Source: Tenrec ecaudatus
Lineage: Eukaryota; Chordata; Mammalia; Afrosoricida; Tenrecidae
Assembly: GCF_050624435.1 (NCBI RefSeq)
Contig: NC_134537.1
Span: 16,798,584-16,862,583 of the forward strand
DNA: 64,000 nt
Direction: 5' to 3'
Shown here: positions 52,800 to 64,000 of the stretch, in pieces
Layout: each line of letters starts with the position of its first letter
How positions within the stretch are numbered: the first letter of the stretch is position 1
Program-made: the position numbers and the translations under genes
The notes under the pieces: generated by a model
Told to the model about the DNA's origin: nothing
The model's database searches: none
The model's input: only the letters and a program-made list of their open reading frames with translations

Positions 52800-55425
52800 G
52801 ATTATTGCCTTTCTCTAATCCTGACGATGCCTGATTATTTTTTAAAGAATACAGCTTCCTGGATTATTTGGTCAACATACAAATTGAATAAATGTGGTGA
52901 AGAGATGCAACCTGTTGCACACATTCCCTGATCCTAAACCATGCAGTATTTGAATGACTGCCTCTTGCCCCATGTACAGGTCCTACAGGAGCATAATGAC
53001 GGGTTTTGAAATTTCCATTTTTCTCAAAGCTATCCAGAGTTTTGTGATCCACACAGGCAAATGTCTGTTCATGATCAATGAAACACAGTAAAAATGTGTC
53101 TGGTAGTCTAAACTTTCAGAGAAGATCCTTCTGACTTTATCAATGATAACCCTTTTGCCAACTGTGTTAATCTGGGTACATTAAAGAAACAAATCCCCAG
53201 AAACTCATGAGTAAGTGAGAGTTTTACATAAAGGTTAAGTGCACATCAAGAAAACATCCCAACCCAGTACTGCCTAAGCCCACAAGTGCAACATTGACCC
53301 ATATGTCCAACGCCAATCCACAAAGTCCTCCTCCATCTCACAAAATACACACTGACACCAACTGCAGGAGGAAAGCTGAATCAGTGAACGTGTAAGCATC
53401 TCAGCACTGGCAGGTGTCTCCACACGGCTGCTCCAGCATCTAGGGCTGCATCTAGGTAGGTCCATGTGGTTTCTCCTCTAGGATGTCTTGCAGGAAGTGA
53501 GCCTTCCCAACTGAAGCAGAGAACTGGCTAAGGCAGCTTCACCCTGGTCCAACTATCACAAAGCAAGAGATGTAAGAACTAGAAAGGCGAGGCTCACTGA
53601 GCCATTTATCTCTCCAGGCTTCAATTAACCCCACAGGTGCTTATCAGTCAGGTTGGCACAATAAACTTTAATTACCTCACCAACCCTATTCTGAACAGCT
53701 TGAATTTCTGATTACTCCTTGTCATTGTACTGCCGCACATAAGTTAACTTACATGAAATATTGATAATATGTTTTTTATAATTTATACATTACTTTGGGT
53801 CACCTTTATTTGGCATGGGTACAAATATGGATCTATCCATTTAGGTACAGTGATTATGTGTATTCCTTCCATTTTCTTCTTTTTTGGTGCTTTCTGTGTT
53901 ACTCAATCATTTGATGATAGAATCCTTCATTATTGCAACACAGTGTTTGAAATTTTTCTTTAGTTCTTCAAGCTTTAATATGTCAAGCAGGTTCTTCCTT
54001 TTTTGACTTTCTAACTACAAATATTTGCACATTTCATTATTATACATTTTTCTCTTCGGGTACTTTATTTTAATATTTCTTCCACTTACTTGGCTACTCA
54101 ACTTTCAAAGGCAAGTTTTGATCTCTGCTACTTCCACTTGGATTTATTCTTTTTTATGGCCTTTTTAATGAACTTTTGCTTTCTTCATGCCTGATGTCCC
54201 CATGTCATCCTACAGCTTATTATATCTTCAGTGCTTGATGCATCAAATCTGTTCTTGAGATGTTTTCAAAATGCGGGGGCGGTAGACTCATGGTTGTATT
54301 TGCCTCTCATTGACTTGCTTCAACTTTATCCTAAAAGTACATATCCTTGACCTTCGTTTGGTTGCTGACATTGAGCATTGAGCTTCTCCACTGTTTTTTC
54401 TCAAAGTTGTAGCCAATTTGATTCCTGTGTATTCCACCTGGCAAACTCCATGTGTACAGCATCCATTTAAATTGATGGGGAAAAGGTGTGTTTGCAATGC
54501 AGAAATAACTGGTCTTATAAACTTTGATAATATGATCTCCAACTTTCTATTACTAAGGCCACAGTTCTCATTACTGTTCCTTCCTCTCTTTTTTCATTTT
54601 TTTTACATTATCATGACTTAAAATTATCAATGCATCACAACTGTATTATTTGTTCAATGCCAGACTGAAGAAGCTGGTAGAATTCTTCAACTTCTCCATC
54701 ACTATATTTAATGGTTAGTGGTTGGTGAGGAAATCTGAATAACTGTTTTATTAACTTGATTTTTTTGCTTGTATATGGCTACTATTTTATTTCAGACAAC
54801 ATTGTACTTCAAGAGACCTTGAAATGTTCTTTTCGACATTGACTGCAAGGCCATTCTTCTTGAGTTTAACATTCCCAGCACAGTAACCATATGGTTGTCT
54901 GATTCAAAATGGCAAATGACAGTCATTTTCATCTCTGTAATGCCGAGAATATGCACTCCATTTCATTTTTTATGACTTCCAATTTTCTTAGATTCATACA
55001 TTGTACATGCCACATTTCACTTATCAATAGATGTTTGCAACTGTTAGTTCTTATTTTAAGTCATGCCCCATCATTTAATGCAGATCTCAAAAGCTTCAGT
55101 CCATCAGAGATATTATGGTCAACTCTATTTTGGTAGAGATTCTCTTCTTCAGTCATATTTTTAGTGTCTTCAATCCTGTGGAGCTTATCATCTGACATTG
55201 CATCTGACAGTGTTATGTTACACTCTTATTCATAACGTTTCCATTGACTCATCCTTTAGAAATGGATAGCCTATTCCTTCTTGGTAGTTTATTTCCAGTC
55301 AGGAAGCTGTTCTGAAATCTGTGTCGGTAAAGGACCGTGCTGGTATTTGAGAAATCAGTGATATTGCTTCCAACATCAAAGCAATATTCCAGTCACCACC
55401 ATATGACAAACTGAAAGAAGTAATG
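52800..55425 (-). mobile_element. Long RTE/BovB copy, antisense, with an LTR inside
   Basis: Reverse RTE order from about 52850 ('cttcctggattatttggtcaacatacaaattgaataaatgtgg', RT core) to 53157, then an LTR. RTE resumes at 53685 ('ctattctgaacagcttgaatttctg', 'gtactgccgca'), and continues through 53800 'gggtcacctttatttggcatgggtacaaatatggatct', 54230 'gatgcatcaaatctgttcttgagatg', 54410 'gccaatttgattcctgtgtattccacctgg', 54790 'acattgtacttcaagag', to the near-5' end 'aagcaatattccagtcaccaccatatgacaaactga' at about 55415. About 2.1 kb of RTE remain. The minus frame 54288-54542 keeps VEYTGIKLATTLRKN. Inactive. Confidence 0.8.
53163..53679 (-). mobile_element. MaLR-like solo LTR inside RTE, perfect 5-bp duplication
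   Basis: 517 bp from TGTGTTAATCTGGG to ATTACCTCA, flanked by CCAAC at 53158-53162 and at 53680-53684. Contains 'aagcatctcagcactggcaggtgtctccacacgg' and 'gatgtcttgcaggaagtgagcc', matching the copy at 62364. No internal retroviral sequence is present. Confidence 0.88.
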
Positions 55426-57000
55426 GAGGATTTAACAAGAAGATATAAGACTTCTCCAATACCAATGCTATGAGATCTAAGATCCAGGAGTTGCAGATTA
55501 GTCATACCTATATGCTAAGAACTTCCATGAGAAACAAAGTGCAACATACAAAATTAAAATATGTTTTGTTTTTTAAAGGAGATTCTAGTACATAGTATCA
55601 CTCCCTAAACTCCAACTGAAATACTTTTCTTCTTGTACTGATGCATTATTATTTCCTATTAAAAAAAGTAGGGCTTCTATAATTTCAGCCAAAAACTCAC
55701 CTGTCTCCACCTCTGCCCCAAATTAATGAAGCTGACTTCACTGGTCAAAGTTCAATTGGAGTCAGTACTGTCAACTTAGTCTCTTGCCCACAGTTTCTGA
55801 CTCACTTCTAGATACTCTGTTTAAACACTAAAACTATTTTTAAGAAGATGGTCCAGCATGGATGTAAGAATTATCTAAGCATCTTAGTAGCAATGCTTAC
55901 TCTACTTTTTTTTAAAATTTCCCAATTCAATTCATCCCCCTCTTATTCATTTGCATTCTGATTTCCTCAAGGGTGTATTCTCCTGGGTTCCTAAAGTTTA
56001 TATGTCAAATTCCCCCCAATGATTGTGATCCAAATTTTGTTTGTCAATCTTATCTATTAATCCCTGATACAATCAACTTGAGGAAATATCTCTTTTTCTT
56101 TAAATTCTTTGGACAATGCTCCACCACTGTTTTATTGCATTTATCAATCCTAACCAGGACTAATTATATCTAAGTGTTCTTCAGTATAATCCATGAATAG
56201 TTAATGTAAATAATGCAAAAAAGAAATTGAACGTAACAGCCACAGTAGGTTGCATCGCAAATGTTTTCTGTAAATGTTTAACTGATTGATGAAATATTTA
56301 CAGAGGAGTGTCCGAAGGATATGAAATTGATTTTATAAAATAGAGTTAGCCATAGTTAACAGTATTTCTCTTTGTGTCAAGGCCTATTATATCAAAGAGC
56401 CGTTTACATAGAAAAAACATAGCATTTCTTTTACTGTGTACATTAGAAAAATGCCAAGTTATTCAAATAACAGGAAGGAAGATCTAGAAAGATGCTCTGC
56501 CAAGATTCCTTGAAGATGGAGAAAATGATCCTGACTAAGAATTAGGACTTGTGGGAAGAAGAGAGGAAAGATAAAGTAAATAACATCCACTTAGACAAAT
56601 TTTTGTTGTTTGTTTTCAATTATGATATTTTCTTTAAGATAATTCAGAAACAATATGGGCTGTTGGTACATGCTGTCCTTAGTATAATGACGTATACATG
56701 ATATAAAGCACTCACAAATTTGAGCATCATGGAGTTTTATTTCTTTGTATCACAGTGTATTTTCTTGTGGACACTGTAAATTACACTGTGGTTCTTCCCT
56801 AGACTACACAGTATATGTCTGATTCTTACTCCTGTGCATATGTCTGATTTTTTTCCCACAGCCAATGAACTATTTTGAAAGATGTTCATCAAGTTCTGCC
56901 AGCACTACAATCGTGGGATTCATTTCATAATTAGGTGAGGCATAAATTGAATTCAATTATGCAAAGCACTTTTCGCCATCCGTGGCTCAGAGGGGTTGTT
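55426..57000. other. Unassigned sequence
   Basis: About 1.6 kb without a recognised repeat, exon or long open frame. Confidence 0.45.
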
Positions 57001-57400
57001 AACTGCCATGGGGGAGATCCTGATGCTCACTGATGTGTTGTGTAACAGATAAGGTATTACATTACAAATCGTCCATCACTCTCACAGTTTCTGGCATGTA
57101 CAAGTCCAGCAGGGAGGATATTGTGCTAATCAATCCCAGCGAGGATCCCGCAATTTTCTTAGCTCTCTGTTTCGCCAAACATGACCTTCTCCATCAGCTG
57201 GTTCCCCTTAATGGCAGGTTCAAAAAAATGAGTTTTGTATCTGTAAGGTTTTCATTGAGTCATTGTAAGAATCAACTCCCCAGGTTTCTTCCTCATCTTT
57301 GTCTGAAAACACTGCTAAACCGTGGCCACAGTGTGACCATGCTGGTAATCAGAATATCAATCTCATAGTTTCCAGTTTCCACATGTAAGCCATCAAAGTA
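57001..57400 (+). other. GC-richer island with a 111-codon open frame
   Basis: Open from ATG 57033 to a stop at 57368 in an otherwise AT-rich, stop-dense region, with noticeably higher GC and several CG dinucleotides. The frame has a balanced composition (for example REDIVLINPSEDPAIFLAL). I recognise no domain on either strand. A stretch ending 'actgatgtgttgtgtaacag' precedes it, but without a clear polypyrimidine tract. It could be a fossil exon, an old retrocopy in either strand or a conserved noncoding element. Confidence 0.25.
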
Positions 57401-58433
57401 CAACAAAATGAAAGAGTAGTGAAGTTCAAAAATTAGAAACTTTCATCAGTTTATTATAGCACTATTGATAATGATGGCCTAAATGTTTTATATTTAGGTG
57501 CTATGTTATGCTGCATTGTTTTCACCTGATAGCCTTTCCTGCTTACTAAGATCGCTACATTCACGATCAGTTGTAGTTTAGTGGTTTTGTATTTGCTTTC
57601 AATATTTTTTAAGCTTGATTAGGGCTTTTTCAAGAGTTATAAAGTCTAAAAAAATAAAGTAAACCACTCTTCTGCCTCAACCTTAATTTTCTGGTATCCA
57701 TTGTTAGTAGAATTTTTAAAGTAATTTTAAAGATTCCTATTTTGACAGCATATATATTATATTCCTAATTTTTATTTTCACACTTTAGTAAGTTCCTTGT
57801 CTCCACCACCTAACAGAAATGTTTTCTGTGACATATTATTGAATAGCAGTTTTTGCGAGTTGTGTAAGGTGACTGACAATAAAAAGTATGAGGCTGGAGA
57901 GACTGTGTGACTATATATGAAGGCATTTTGGCATGTTTACTGGGTCAAGAAAAAATTCAGGGAATGTGAGCGTAACAATATTATGATAATCTTACCTAGA
58001 CCTTGATTGACAAACTATGATATTAGTTCTTACTCATTGTTTTTAACTCCTGTTCACTGTGACCACTGAGTCTGGCTTGAGATGGAACGCAAAGACAATT
58101 GATCTTGTGTTTGGACAATGTCATTACAGCTCTCCTGAAGCTTGGTGTCCTTTTTTGTAAATTAATAAATTTTAGTAACAACACTGTGTCTCCCGTTTTA
58201 TGGAAGGCTTACATGAGTAGGGCCATTGTGAGGTTCACTGTTGTGTTCCCATTGTCTACAACAGTGTAACAATGGATAATCCATGAATTAGATGTCTCTC
58301 TTTTAATCACTGACTGATAAAAAATTTACTGGAAAATTGTGGATTTGCTTTAAAGTTAAGAGTCTGGAACTTTGATTTTCACATATCTGCTTCACTCATC
58401 ATTGTTTTTGCTCTCTGCTATTGTTGCTTTCCT
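57401..58433. other. Unassigned AT-rich sequence
   Basis: Nothing recognised. Confidence 0.45.
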
Positions 58434-58612
58434 AGGAGCCCAGGTGAAAATGGATAACACGCTGGGCTGCTAACCATAAGGTCAGCAGTTCTAAACAAAC
58501 AGTCACTCTATTGGAGAAAGATATGAATCCCTAGGAGCCCTCAAGGGCAGTTATACTCGGTTCTATAGAGTTTCGAAGCATCAGAACTGGCTTGATGGCA
58601 GTTCATTGAGTT
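58434..58612 (+). mobile_element. AfroSINE
   Basis: 'taggagcccaggtgaaaatggataacacgctgggctgctaaccataaggtcagcagttc' (head and B-box region, well kept), 'ttggagaaagatatgaatccc', and tail 'cagaactggcttgatggcagttc'. Confidence 0.85.
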
Positions 58613-58789
58613 TAAACTTTCTAGGGACTTCAGTTGCTGCAAACACCATATGGACAACAATGGGTTTTCGGCTTACTACTGTTTTCGTCTTTATTATTTT
58701 GTCACGTCCATATGTTGAATAAATTATTGTACTGCTCTGCATATATTTGTATAAGTAACCTTAACACCTTCAGATTTAACATTAGGTAT

Positions 58790-59199
58790 TGTGTTAGGCT
58801 GGGTTGGTATGACAGAGCTTTATATCTAGAAATAATTATATATTGGGAAAAAAATCCCAGTCCAGTCCAACTTAAGTTCATAAGTCCAATACTAATCGAT
58901 AGGTCCCTCTTCAGGCTCACACCATCAAATGTAATGATGCAGAATGCAGGAATATCACGGGCTCATGGGTGCAAAGCTGTGTGGCTCTAACGGCAGTGGT
59001 AACGTCACAGGTGTCTGGAAGCTCTCAGAGTGGCCTACAGAAGGAAAGTGAAGACAGAGAAAGAGCCTGGTCTCCAGAAGGCTATGTATCTGGGCCACAC
59101 CTTTGAGTGAGGTCATCAGGCTGAAAACTGATTGAAAGGCTGAAGTTCATCCCTATGCTTTCATATATCTTTAAGTTGCACTAAATCAATAAGACACAC
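58790..59199 (-). mobile_element. MaLR-like solo LTR
   Basis: TGTGTTAGGCTGGGTTG start, 'gagctttatatctagaaataattatatattggg', 'cccagtccagtccaac', 'ataggtccctcttcaggctcacaccat', 'gatgcagaatgcaggaatatcacgggc', 'gaggtcatcaggctgaaaactgattgaaaggctgaa'. The right end is degenerate, near 59200. Confidence 0.75.
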
Positions 59200-60279
59200 A
59201 CATTCATATAATTATTGAATAAAACATTATTGAACAGAATACTGTAGCATGACTTTCACTTCAGCCCTGATTTAAGATGAGATTCTGTCTTAATGACCCC
59301 ATTGTTAAGTCTGAAAGACAGTTCTGATGTAAGATGAATATCTCGCTGCTTTTCTTCATTGTTTTACTGACTTTTATTACCAGTATTTTTATAAATCTGA
59401 TCTTTATATAGTTCTAGGGGTTGGAAACATTGCATATGAACATAAGAATATATTTTAATACACACATAAAAATTTTAAGAATCATAGAAATTTACTCTGA
59501 AAATTAAGGAGAGTTCAATAAGATGGACATTTTGCCAAATAGGGCAACAGCTCCACTTGTGGGAAGTTGTGAATATCCCCGGGAGTAGGGATGAGCTCTG
59601 CACTCAGAGAATTAGTGACAACTATCTGTATGGTCCTTCTCTTCTTCCCTTCACACATGTCACAGAACAGCACAGTGTTTCTTAAAATTGCCTGTCAACT
59701 TTAGAAAACCAGCAGCATTTGCTTCCATGGATTCAAGCAATTTAATTTGTTTACTTAGTTTAAACAAGTCTATATCGCAGCCTTGCAACAGTAATTTATA
59801 AAAGTGAACATATGTCAATGAACATAAGCAAATTACATTATATAGAGGAGGTCGTACTAATGACAAGATGTACAAAAAACACAATATGAGACATTGGGAA
59901 TGTGGTTCATTCTAACTCCAATACATTATAAATGAGCAACTACCTGTACATTTGATTCAACTGTAAGGATAGAATAGAGTTTGAAACATTTCCAAGACAT
60001 ACAAAGGATTCAGAAAAAGCTGAATTGCTAATAAAATGATTTTTTCAAAATTAAAAACATAAAAAAGCTGAGTCTTTAATATGGAAATGCATCACATGAC
60101 CTATAAGTATAATAGTACTGCTGTGTATTATGCTAAACAATAGTTGCATCCTTGAGGCAATGAGTCAGTGTTTTGTCAATCTCTATTTACATATCACTGA
60201 GGGAATAGACTATATAGAGTGAGCCTGGAGATGCGTTCTCATTATAATAATTATAACTGTCTGTTGTGCATTGTATAAT
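59200..60279. other. Unassigned AT-rich sequence
   Basis: Nothing recognised. Confidence 0.45.
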
Positions 60280-60855
60280 ACGTTGACATATGGATAAGTT
60301 TATTGTGCCAACTAGGCCAATAGGAACATGTGGGCAGAGTTTAACCAAGTCACAGCTTGATTGGAGGATGACCAAGATAAATAAAGACAGACTGCATCCC
60401 TTCACCCTCTTGCTCTCTGGTGATCAGACCAGTGTGCTGCTGCTTTAGCTAGTTCTCTGCCTCACCTGGGTGCTACACTACCTGTGGATCGTGTCAATAG
60501 ATCTTGAGGCTCCTTCGAGACTTGCTTGAGCTTGAGGCTGGTGGATCCTGTCGCCATGCTTGAGTTCCAGACCTCATCAGGGCCTGCCTTGCTAAGCTAA
60601 GCTCCTGAGCTATAGACAGTAGCTGACCTACCCTGCAGCCGGCTGCCCGCAGGCAGATTTTACTTGCCTTGTCTGAGGAAAAAATACACTGTCTGCTTTC
60701 TGGACTTTGGACCCAGAAACGCACATGAGTTGAAGGACTTCCAGTATATTATCTGTTCCATGAAAGTGAGTTGAACTGAGCCCTCTGTACTGCAGGGTGG
60801 ACTAACTAGCTGTTATAGTCCCGGTTTTGTTTTCCTAGAGAACCCACCTAACACA
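60280..60855 (+). mobile_element. MaLR-like solo LTR, GC-rich centre
   Basis: Starts near 'gttgacatatggataagtttattgtgccaactaggc' and ends 'ttgttttcctagagaacccacctaacaca' at 60855. The centre ('cctcacctgggtgctac', 'gcctgccttgctaagctaagctcctgagc') fits the LTR U3/R region. The exact left end and the target duplication were not resolved. Confidence 0.7.
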
Positions 60856-60907
60856 ACAGAAGTGTGCCTATACGTATACGCACATCTATTTACATGTCTC
60901 ACCCCAA

Positions 60908-61090
60908 ATTAAACTCACTGCCATGGAGTTCGTGCTAACTCACAGTGACCCTATAGGACAAGGTAGAACTGCCCCTGTGAGTTTCCCAAACTCTTAACTC
61001 TACAGGAGGAGAAAGCCCTGTTTCCCCTACCGCCCACGCCCAAGATGCTGGGAGTTTTGGACTGATGATCTTGCAGTTGGTGGATCAACA
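60908..61090 (-). mobile_element. AfroSINE, antisense
   Basis: 'aaactcactgccatggagttcgtgctaactcacagtgaccctataggacaaggtagaactgcccctgtgagtttccc' (tail and body complement, well kept), then 'gaggagaaagccctgtttcccc' and a damaged B-box region. Confidence 0.88.
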
Positions 61091-61296
61091 TAGAGCCACT
61101 ACTATGTTATTAAAGCATAACACTTTGTTATGATTTATATAAGGGCAGTAGATATTGCTTGAGAAAAATAAGATGTCAGCTGTTGCATAAAAGCAATATC
61201 TGGGATTGTCTACGTATAAATATGTCACTGGACCACTGAGGGCTGGAGGTTTAAATACACACAAATGAAAGTTCTGACAATGTACTGACACAAAAT

Positions 61297-61395
61297 AAGC
61301 TACTGGAACCCCTATGGAGCAACATAGTTCTACTCTGACATATATGGGGTCACTATGGGTAAGAGTTGACTCCACCAGCAACGGGTTTGAATTTT
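61297..61395 (+). mobile_element. AfroSINE 3' half
   Basis: 'ggaacccctatggagcaacatagttctactctgacatatatggggtcactatgggtaagagttgactccaccagcaacgggttt': body end and tail only. Confidence 0.75.
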
Positions 61396-62360
61396 CACAT
61401 TGGTATTACAAGCCTGAGCCACTGACTCTTGTTCTGTTCGCTATCATAATGACTTAGGGTGCTCCATTACAGTTGAGGATTTGGAGTGTGAGCTTTGACT
61501 CTTTTGTTTCTACTGGTTCCCAGGTCATTACGGCAAACGCTCTGATTTAGGACTCAGAAAAGATGATTGGCGCTAGCAGAATCTCGTCAGGTTAAGCTTC
61601 CTTTGCCTGCTGTGTTCCAGATCTAGTCCTACAATATGGAGTTCCACAGTTATTGAGGTTAGGAACAGAGAAGCCAGGACCCCAAAGCCTACCTTTTGTT
61701 ATGTCTTCTATCTACAGGGCTGAAAAAGACATCAGAATGCCAAAATCTTTACTGTCGGTGGAACAGACACATACCATGTGTACAAATTTACTCTTTCAAG
61801 ATAAAGGGGAAGCAGATTGTAATCTCCCAGTTCATGCATAAATCTGAAATTAGGAAAACAGGGAGTTCGATAAATTGAATTTTAATGCTGGAAGACCGAC
61901 ATGGCCAGACACAGACATGCCACATTTATGGTGGTTTTTGGCCAAAGAGACTGGAAATATTCAAAGTCTGTTAGCTCAGGCCCACTTCTCTCTGGGAAGG
62001 GTTTCTTGGGGATATTGGCAACCTTTACATTATAATAATTTTAGTTTCTCGCATTCCTAGATTAAAAGACAACTTTTAAATGGACACACCTTTTCTTCAG
62101 ATTTGTTCGTCCATTCACATAGGACAGACTCAAAGCGCAAGATCCTGGGAATAGTATGCACCTTACAATTTAATTTCCTCTGCTCACATCTATTTTGTCT
62201 TGAGTTAACAATGTTCACAGTCATATCAGATGTATTTGATTTCTAAATCATTTATAAGATCTTCAAACTAGCCCCAAAGTAATGACATAAAAACCTGAGA
62301 CACAAAATGTGTTTTCTATATTGTACAAAACATGCATCTATCCATATAAATACAGGTACT
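61396..62360. other. Unassigned sequence
   Basis: About 1 kb. No repeat, exon or long open frame recognised. Confidence 0.45.
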
Positions 62361-62363
62361 CTT

Positions 62364-63104
62364 TGTGTTACTCTGGGTTGACTAGAGAAACAAATCCACA
62401 AGCACCCATAAGTGTGTAAGAAAGAGCTTTATATGAAAGAGCAATTGTACATTTATAAAACGGTAACAGATTACAAATTAATAATAATTTATAAATTATC
62501 AAGGGTTTGTAAGGGAGGGCGTAGGGAGGGAGGGGAAAAAGAGGAGCTGATACCAAGAGCTCAAGTAGAAAGAAAATGTTTTGAGAATGATGATGGCAAC
62601 AAATGTACAAATGTGCTTGACACATGGATGGATGTAAATATGGAGATAAGAGTTGTATGAGATATAAATAAAATGATTTTTAAAAGAAAAAAATTCAAGC
62701 CCAGTTCAGAATAAGTCCACAAGTCCAATATTAGCCCACATGTACAATACTAGTCCATAAATTCCTCTTTGGACTCATGCAACACATTCAATGATGTCAA
62801 GTACAGAAAGACCATGGGCCAGTGGGGGGGGGGAAGTCTTGTGGATCCAGTGGCGGTAGAAGCATCTCAGTGTTGGCAGGGGTCTCCACGTGCCTCCTCC
62901 AGGTCCCAGGGCTCTAGTGTAGCTCCCTGTGTCTTGTCGGAGGGACTGTTTCCCAGGGAGTGAGCCTGTGTCCCACCTCCAGTGAGCTACTAATCTCCTT
63001 AGCACCCCCAAATGAGGTCATCAAGCTGCTACCTGATTGGCAGACTAAACTACACCCCTACACTCTTAAATCTCCAATTGACAACAGATTATGTAACTAC
63101 CACA
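62364..63104 (-). mobile_element. MaLR-like solo LTR interrupted by an L1 tail
   Basis: TGTGTTACTCTGGGTTGACTAG at 62364; end ATGTAACTACCACA at 63104. The LTR text stops near 62475 and resumes near 62695 ('ttcaagcccagttcagaataagtccacaagtccaatattagccc'). The right half ('gtggatccagtggcggtagaagcatctcagtgttggcaggggtctccacgtgcctcctccagg') is the best-kept version of this LTR in the window. Confidence 0.85.
62476..62694 (+). mobile_element. L1 3' end nested in an LTR
   Basis: 'aattaataataatttataaattatcaagggtttgtaagggaggg', purine tract, 'gaggagctgataccaagagctcaagtag', 'gttttgagaatgatgatggcaac', 'gtgcttgacacatggatgg', 'gataagagttgtatgag', AATAAAATGATT plus an A-rich tail. It divides the LTR. Confidence 0.88.
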
Positions 63105-63427
63105 TCATTTGTCTTTCTTTTTTTTAATATAGATAAGGTTTCAGGGAAATGCAAAACAGATGAATTTAAGGGAAGAAGTACTTGGACTAAGAATAGGAGG
63201 AAATTAATAGCCCAAGCAGTCACACATAAATATATGAATATTGCCCAAAATTTAGTCCAAAGATCTAGAGACAAATTAACTGTAAGACTCTTGACCAACC
63301 AAGGAAAGATAAATTCTAGTTATAATGATACAGCAATAAGGAAGAATAAAGAACATGGACAAAGAAGGCAGATGCGAATGAAGGACATTGGCCTTTGAAA
63401 TGAGTGAAAAGTAACAACGTGTACAGT
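63105..63427. other. Unassigned sequence
   Basis: No repeat recognised. The 128-codon plus frame at 63012-63398 starts in the LTR and runs into AT-rich sequence; it is rich in K, T, N and R, without a domain. Confidence 0.4.
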
Positions 63428-63545
63428 ATGTTGTGAGGTGTTGTCAGGTCATTTTTGACTAGTAGTGACCCCATGGGACAGAGAAGAACTACTCCATAGG
63501 GTTTTCTAAGTACTAATCTTTATAGGAGCAAATGACTAGGCAGCA
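63428..63545 (-). mobile_element. AfroSINE, antisense, 3' part
   Basis: 'gaggtgttgtcaggtcatttttgactagtagtgaccccatgggacagagaagaactactccatagggttttctaagtactaatctttataggagca': tail and body complement; head missing. Confidence 0.85.
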
Positions 63546-64000
63546 GCATCTAGGGCAATGTAAAGAATGTGGACCCACATTGGGTTATGCGGTCAGATGA
63601 GTGCAATGTTTCAGCAGAAATTAATTGTTTATTAAAGACACCCCATCGGACGACTAGAAAACAATCCTAAAGGTAAACAAACAGACCTGGAACTATTTAT
63701 AGGCTTTTCCTTTTTAGTCAAAGGTTTTGTTGTTTTGTTTTCTTTTGCTCTGACTTGTTTTTGTGCTTCTTATTGTCTCTGCATGTCTATCTAGAAAAGA
63801 TAAACAACAGAAAGGAGAAAACAACAGGACCAGTAGTTCCTGGGGGACATGGCAGAAGGTGAAGTGGGGAAAAGGTGGGGGTGTCAACAAGCCCAGGGAC
63901 AAGGGAACAACAAGTGATCTAAAATCTACAGCAAGGAGCTCATAGGATGCCCGGTGGGGCTTGATCAAGGGCAATGTAGCTGAGAGGAATTACTGAAACC
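63546..64000. other. Unassigned sequence at the right edge
   Basis: No repeat or exon recognised. T- and A-rich runs around 63700-63830. Confidence 0.45.

Noticed and set aside
1..64000. Bacterial or phage features: operons, CRISPR arrays, riboswitches, att sites
   Set aside because: Repeat content is mammalian throughout; no regularly spaced repeat array and no dense coding on either strand.
1..64000. A novel functional system
   Set aside because: No co-oriented intact genes, no conserved-looking exon chain and no structured RNA beyond U6. The window is best explained as layered transposon remains in noncoding DNA.

Overview
The window is vertebrate, specifically mammalian, nuclear DNA. 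It is AT-rich and almost wholly intergenic or intronic. I found no exon, CpG island or functional protein gene that I can defend. Nearly everything recognisable is transposon-derived: RTE/BovB LINE copies in both orientations, tRNA-headed SINEs sharing a 3' tail with that LINE, several 5'-truncated copies of one L1 3' UTR family, MaLR-type LTRs, two short hAT elements of the SPIN type, a decayed mariner, old L1M, MIR and MLT1 relics, and one U6 snRNA retrocopy.

This repeat set points to an afrotherian, most likely a tenrec (Echinops-like). AfroSINE plus RTE/BovB indicates Afrotheria. SPIN hAT elements are documented in tenrec among afrotherians. The purine-rich L1 3' UTR ending in AATAAAATGATT resembles tenrec L1. 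The species call is inference from remembered repeat families; a search against a repeat library would settle it.

Layout. 1-2150: antisense RTE split by a SINE and an L1 tail, then a sense RTE 3' end. 2.2-8.5 kb: MIR, a SINE split by L1, two opposed RTE pieces, a U6 retrocopy, a MaLR LTR, SINEs. 8.5-12.3 kb: mostly unassigned, with a GC-richer block that may be an L1 5' region. 12.3-19.7 kb: old L1M pieces and RTE fragments. 19.7-25.3 kb: SPIN copy 1, the best-preserved L1 tail with a 14-bp target duplication, RTE, a (TC)n microsatellite, an unnamed repeat, an inverted L1. 26.2-27.1 kb: decayed mariner. 29-38 kb: L1, LTR and SINE fragments in mostly unassigned sequence. 38.6-42.7 kb: a long antisense RTE with an LTR inside, the unnamed repeat's second copy, and SPIN copy 2 inside that. 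43.2-46.9 kb: an MLT1/MaLR retroelement (LTR, interior, LTR) whose 3' LTR was later split by an RTE+SINE unit bracketed by an 11-bp duplication. 49-55.4 kb: LTR, L1 and AT repeats, and a second long antisense RTE split by an LTR. 55.4-64 kb: mainly unassigned, with three more LTRs and scattered SINEs.

The genes do not work together in any system. What the window offers is a readable insertion history: MLT1 before RTE; RTE before SINE, LTR and L1 tail; LTR before L1 tail; unnamed repeat before SPIN. I saw no novel functional system.
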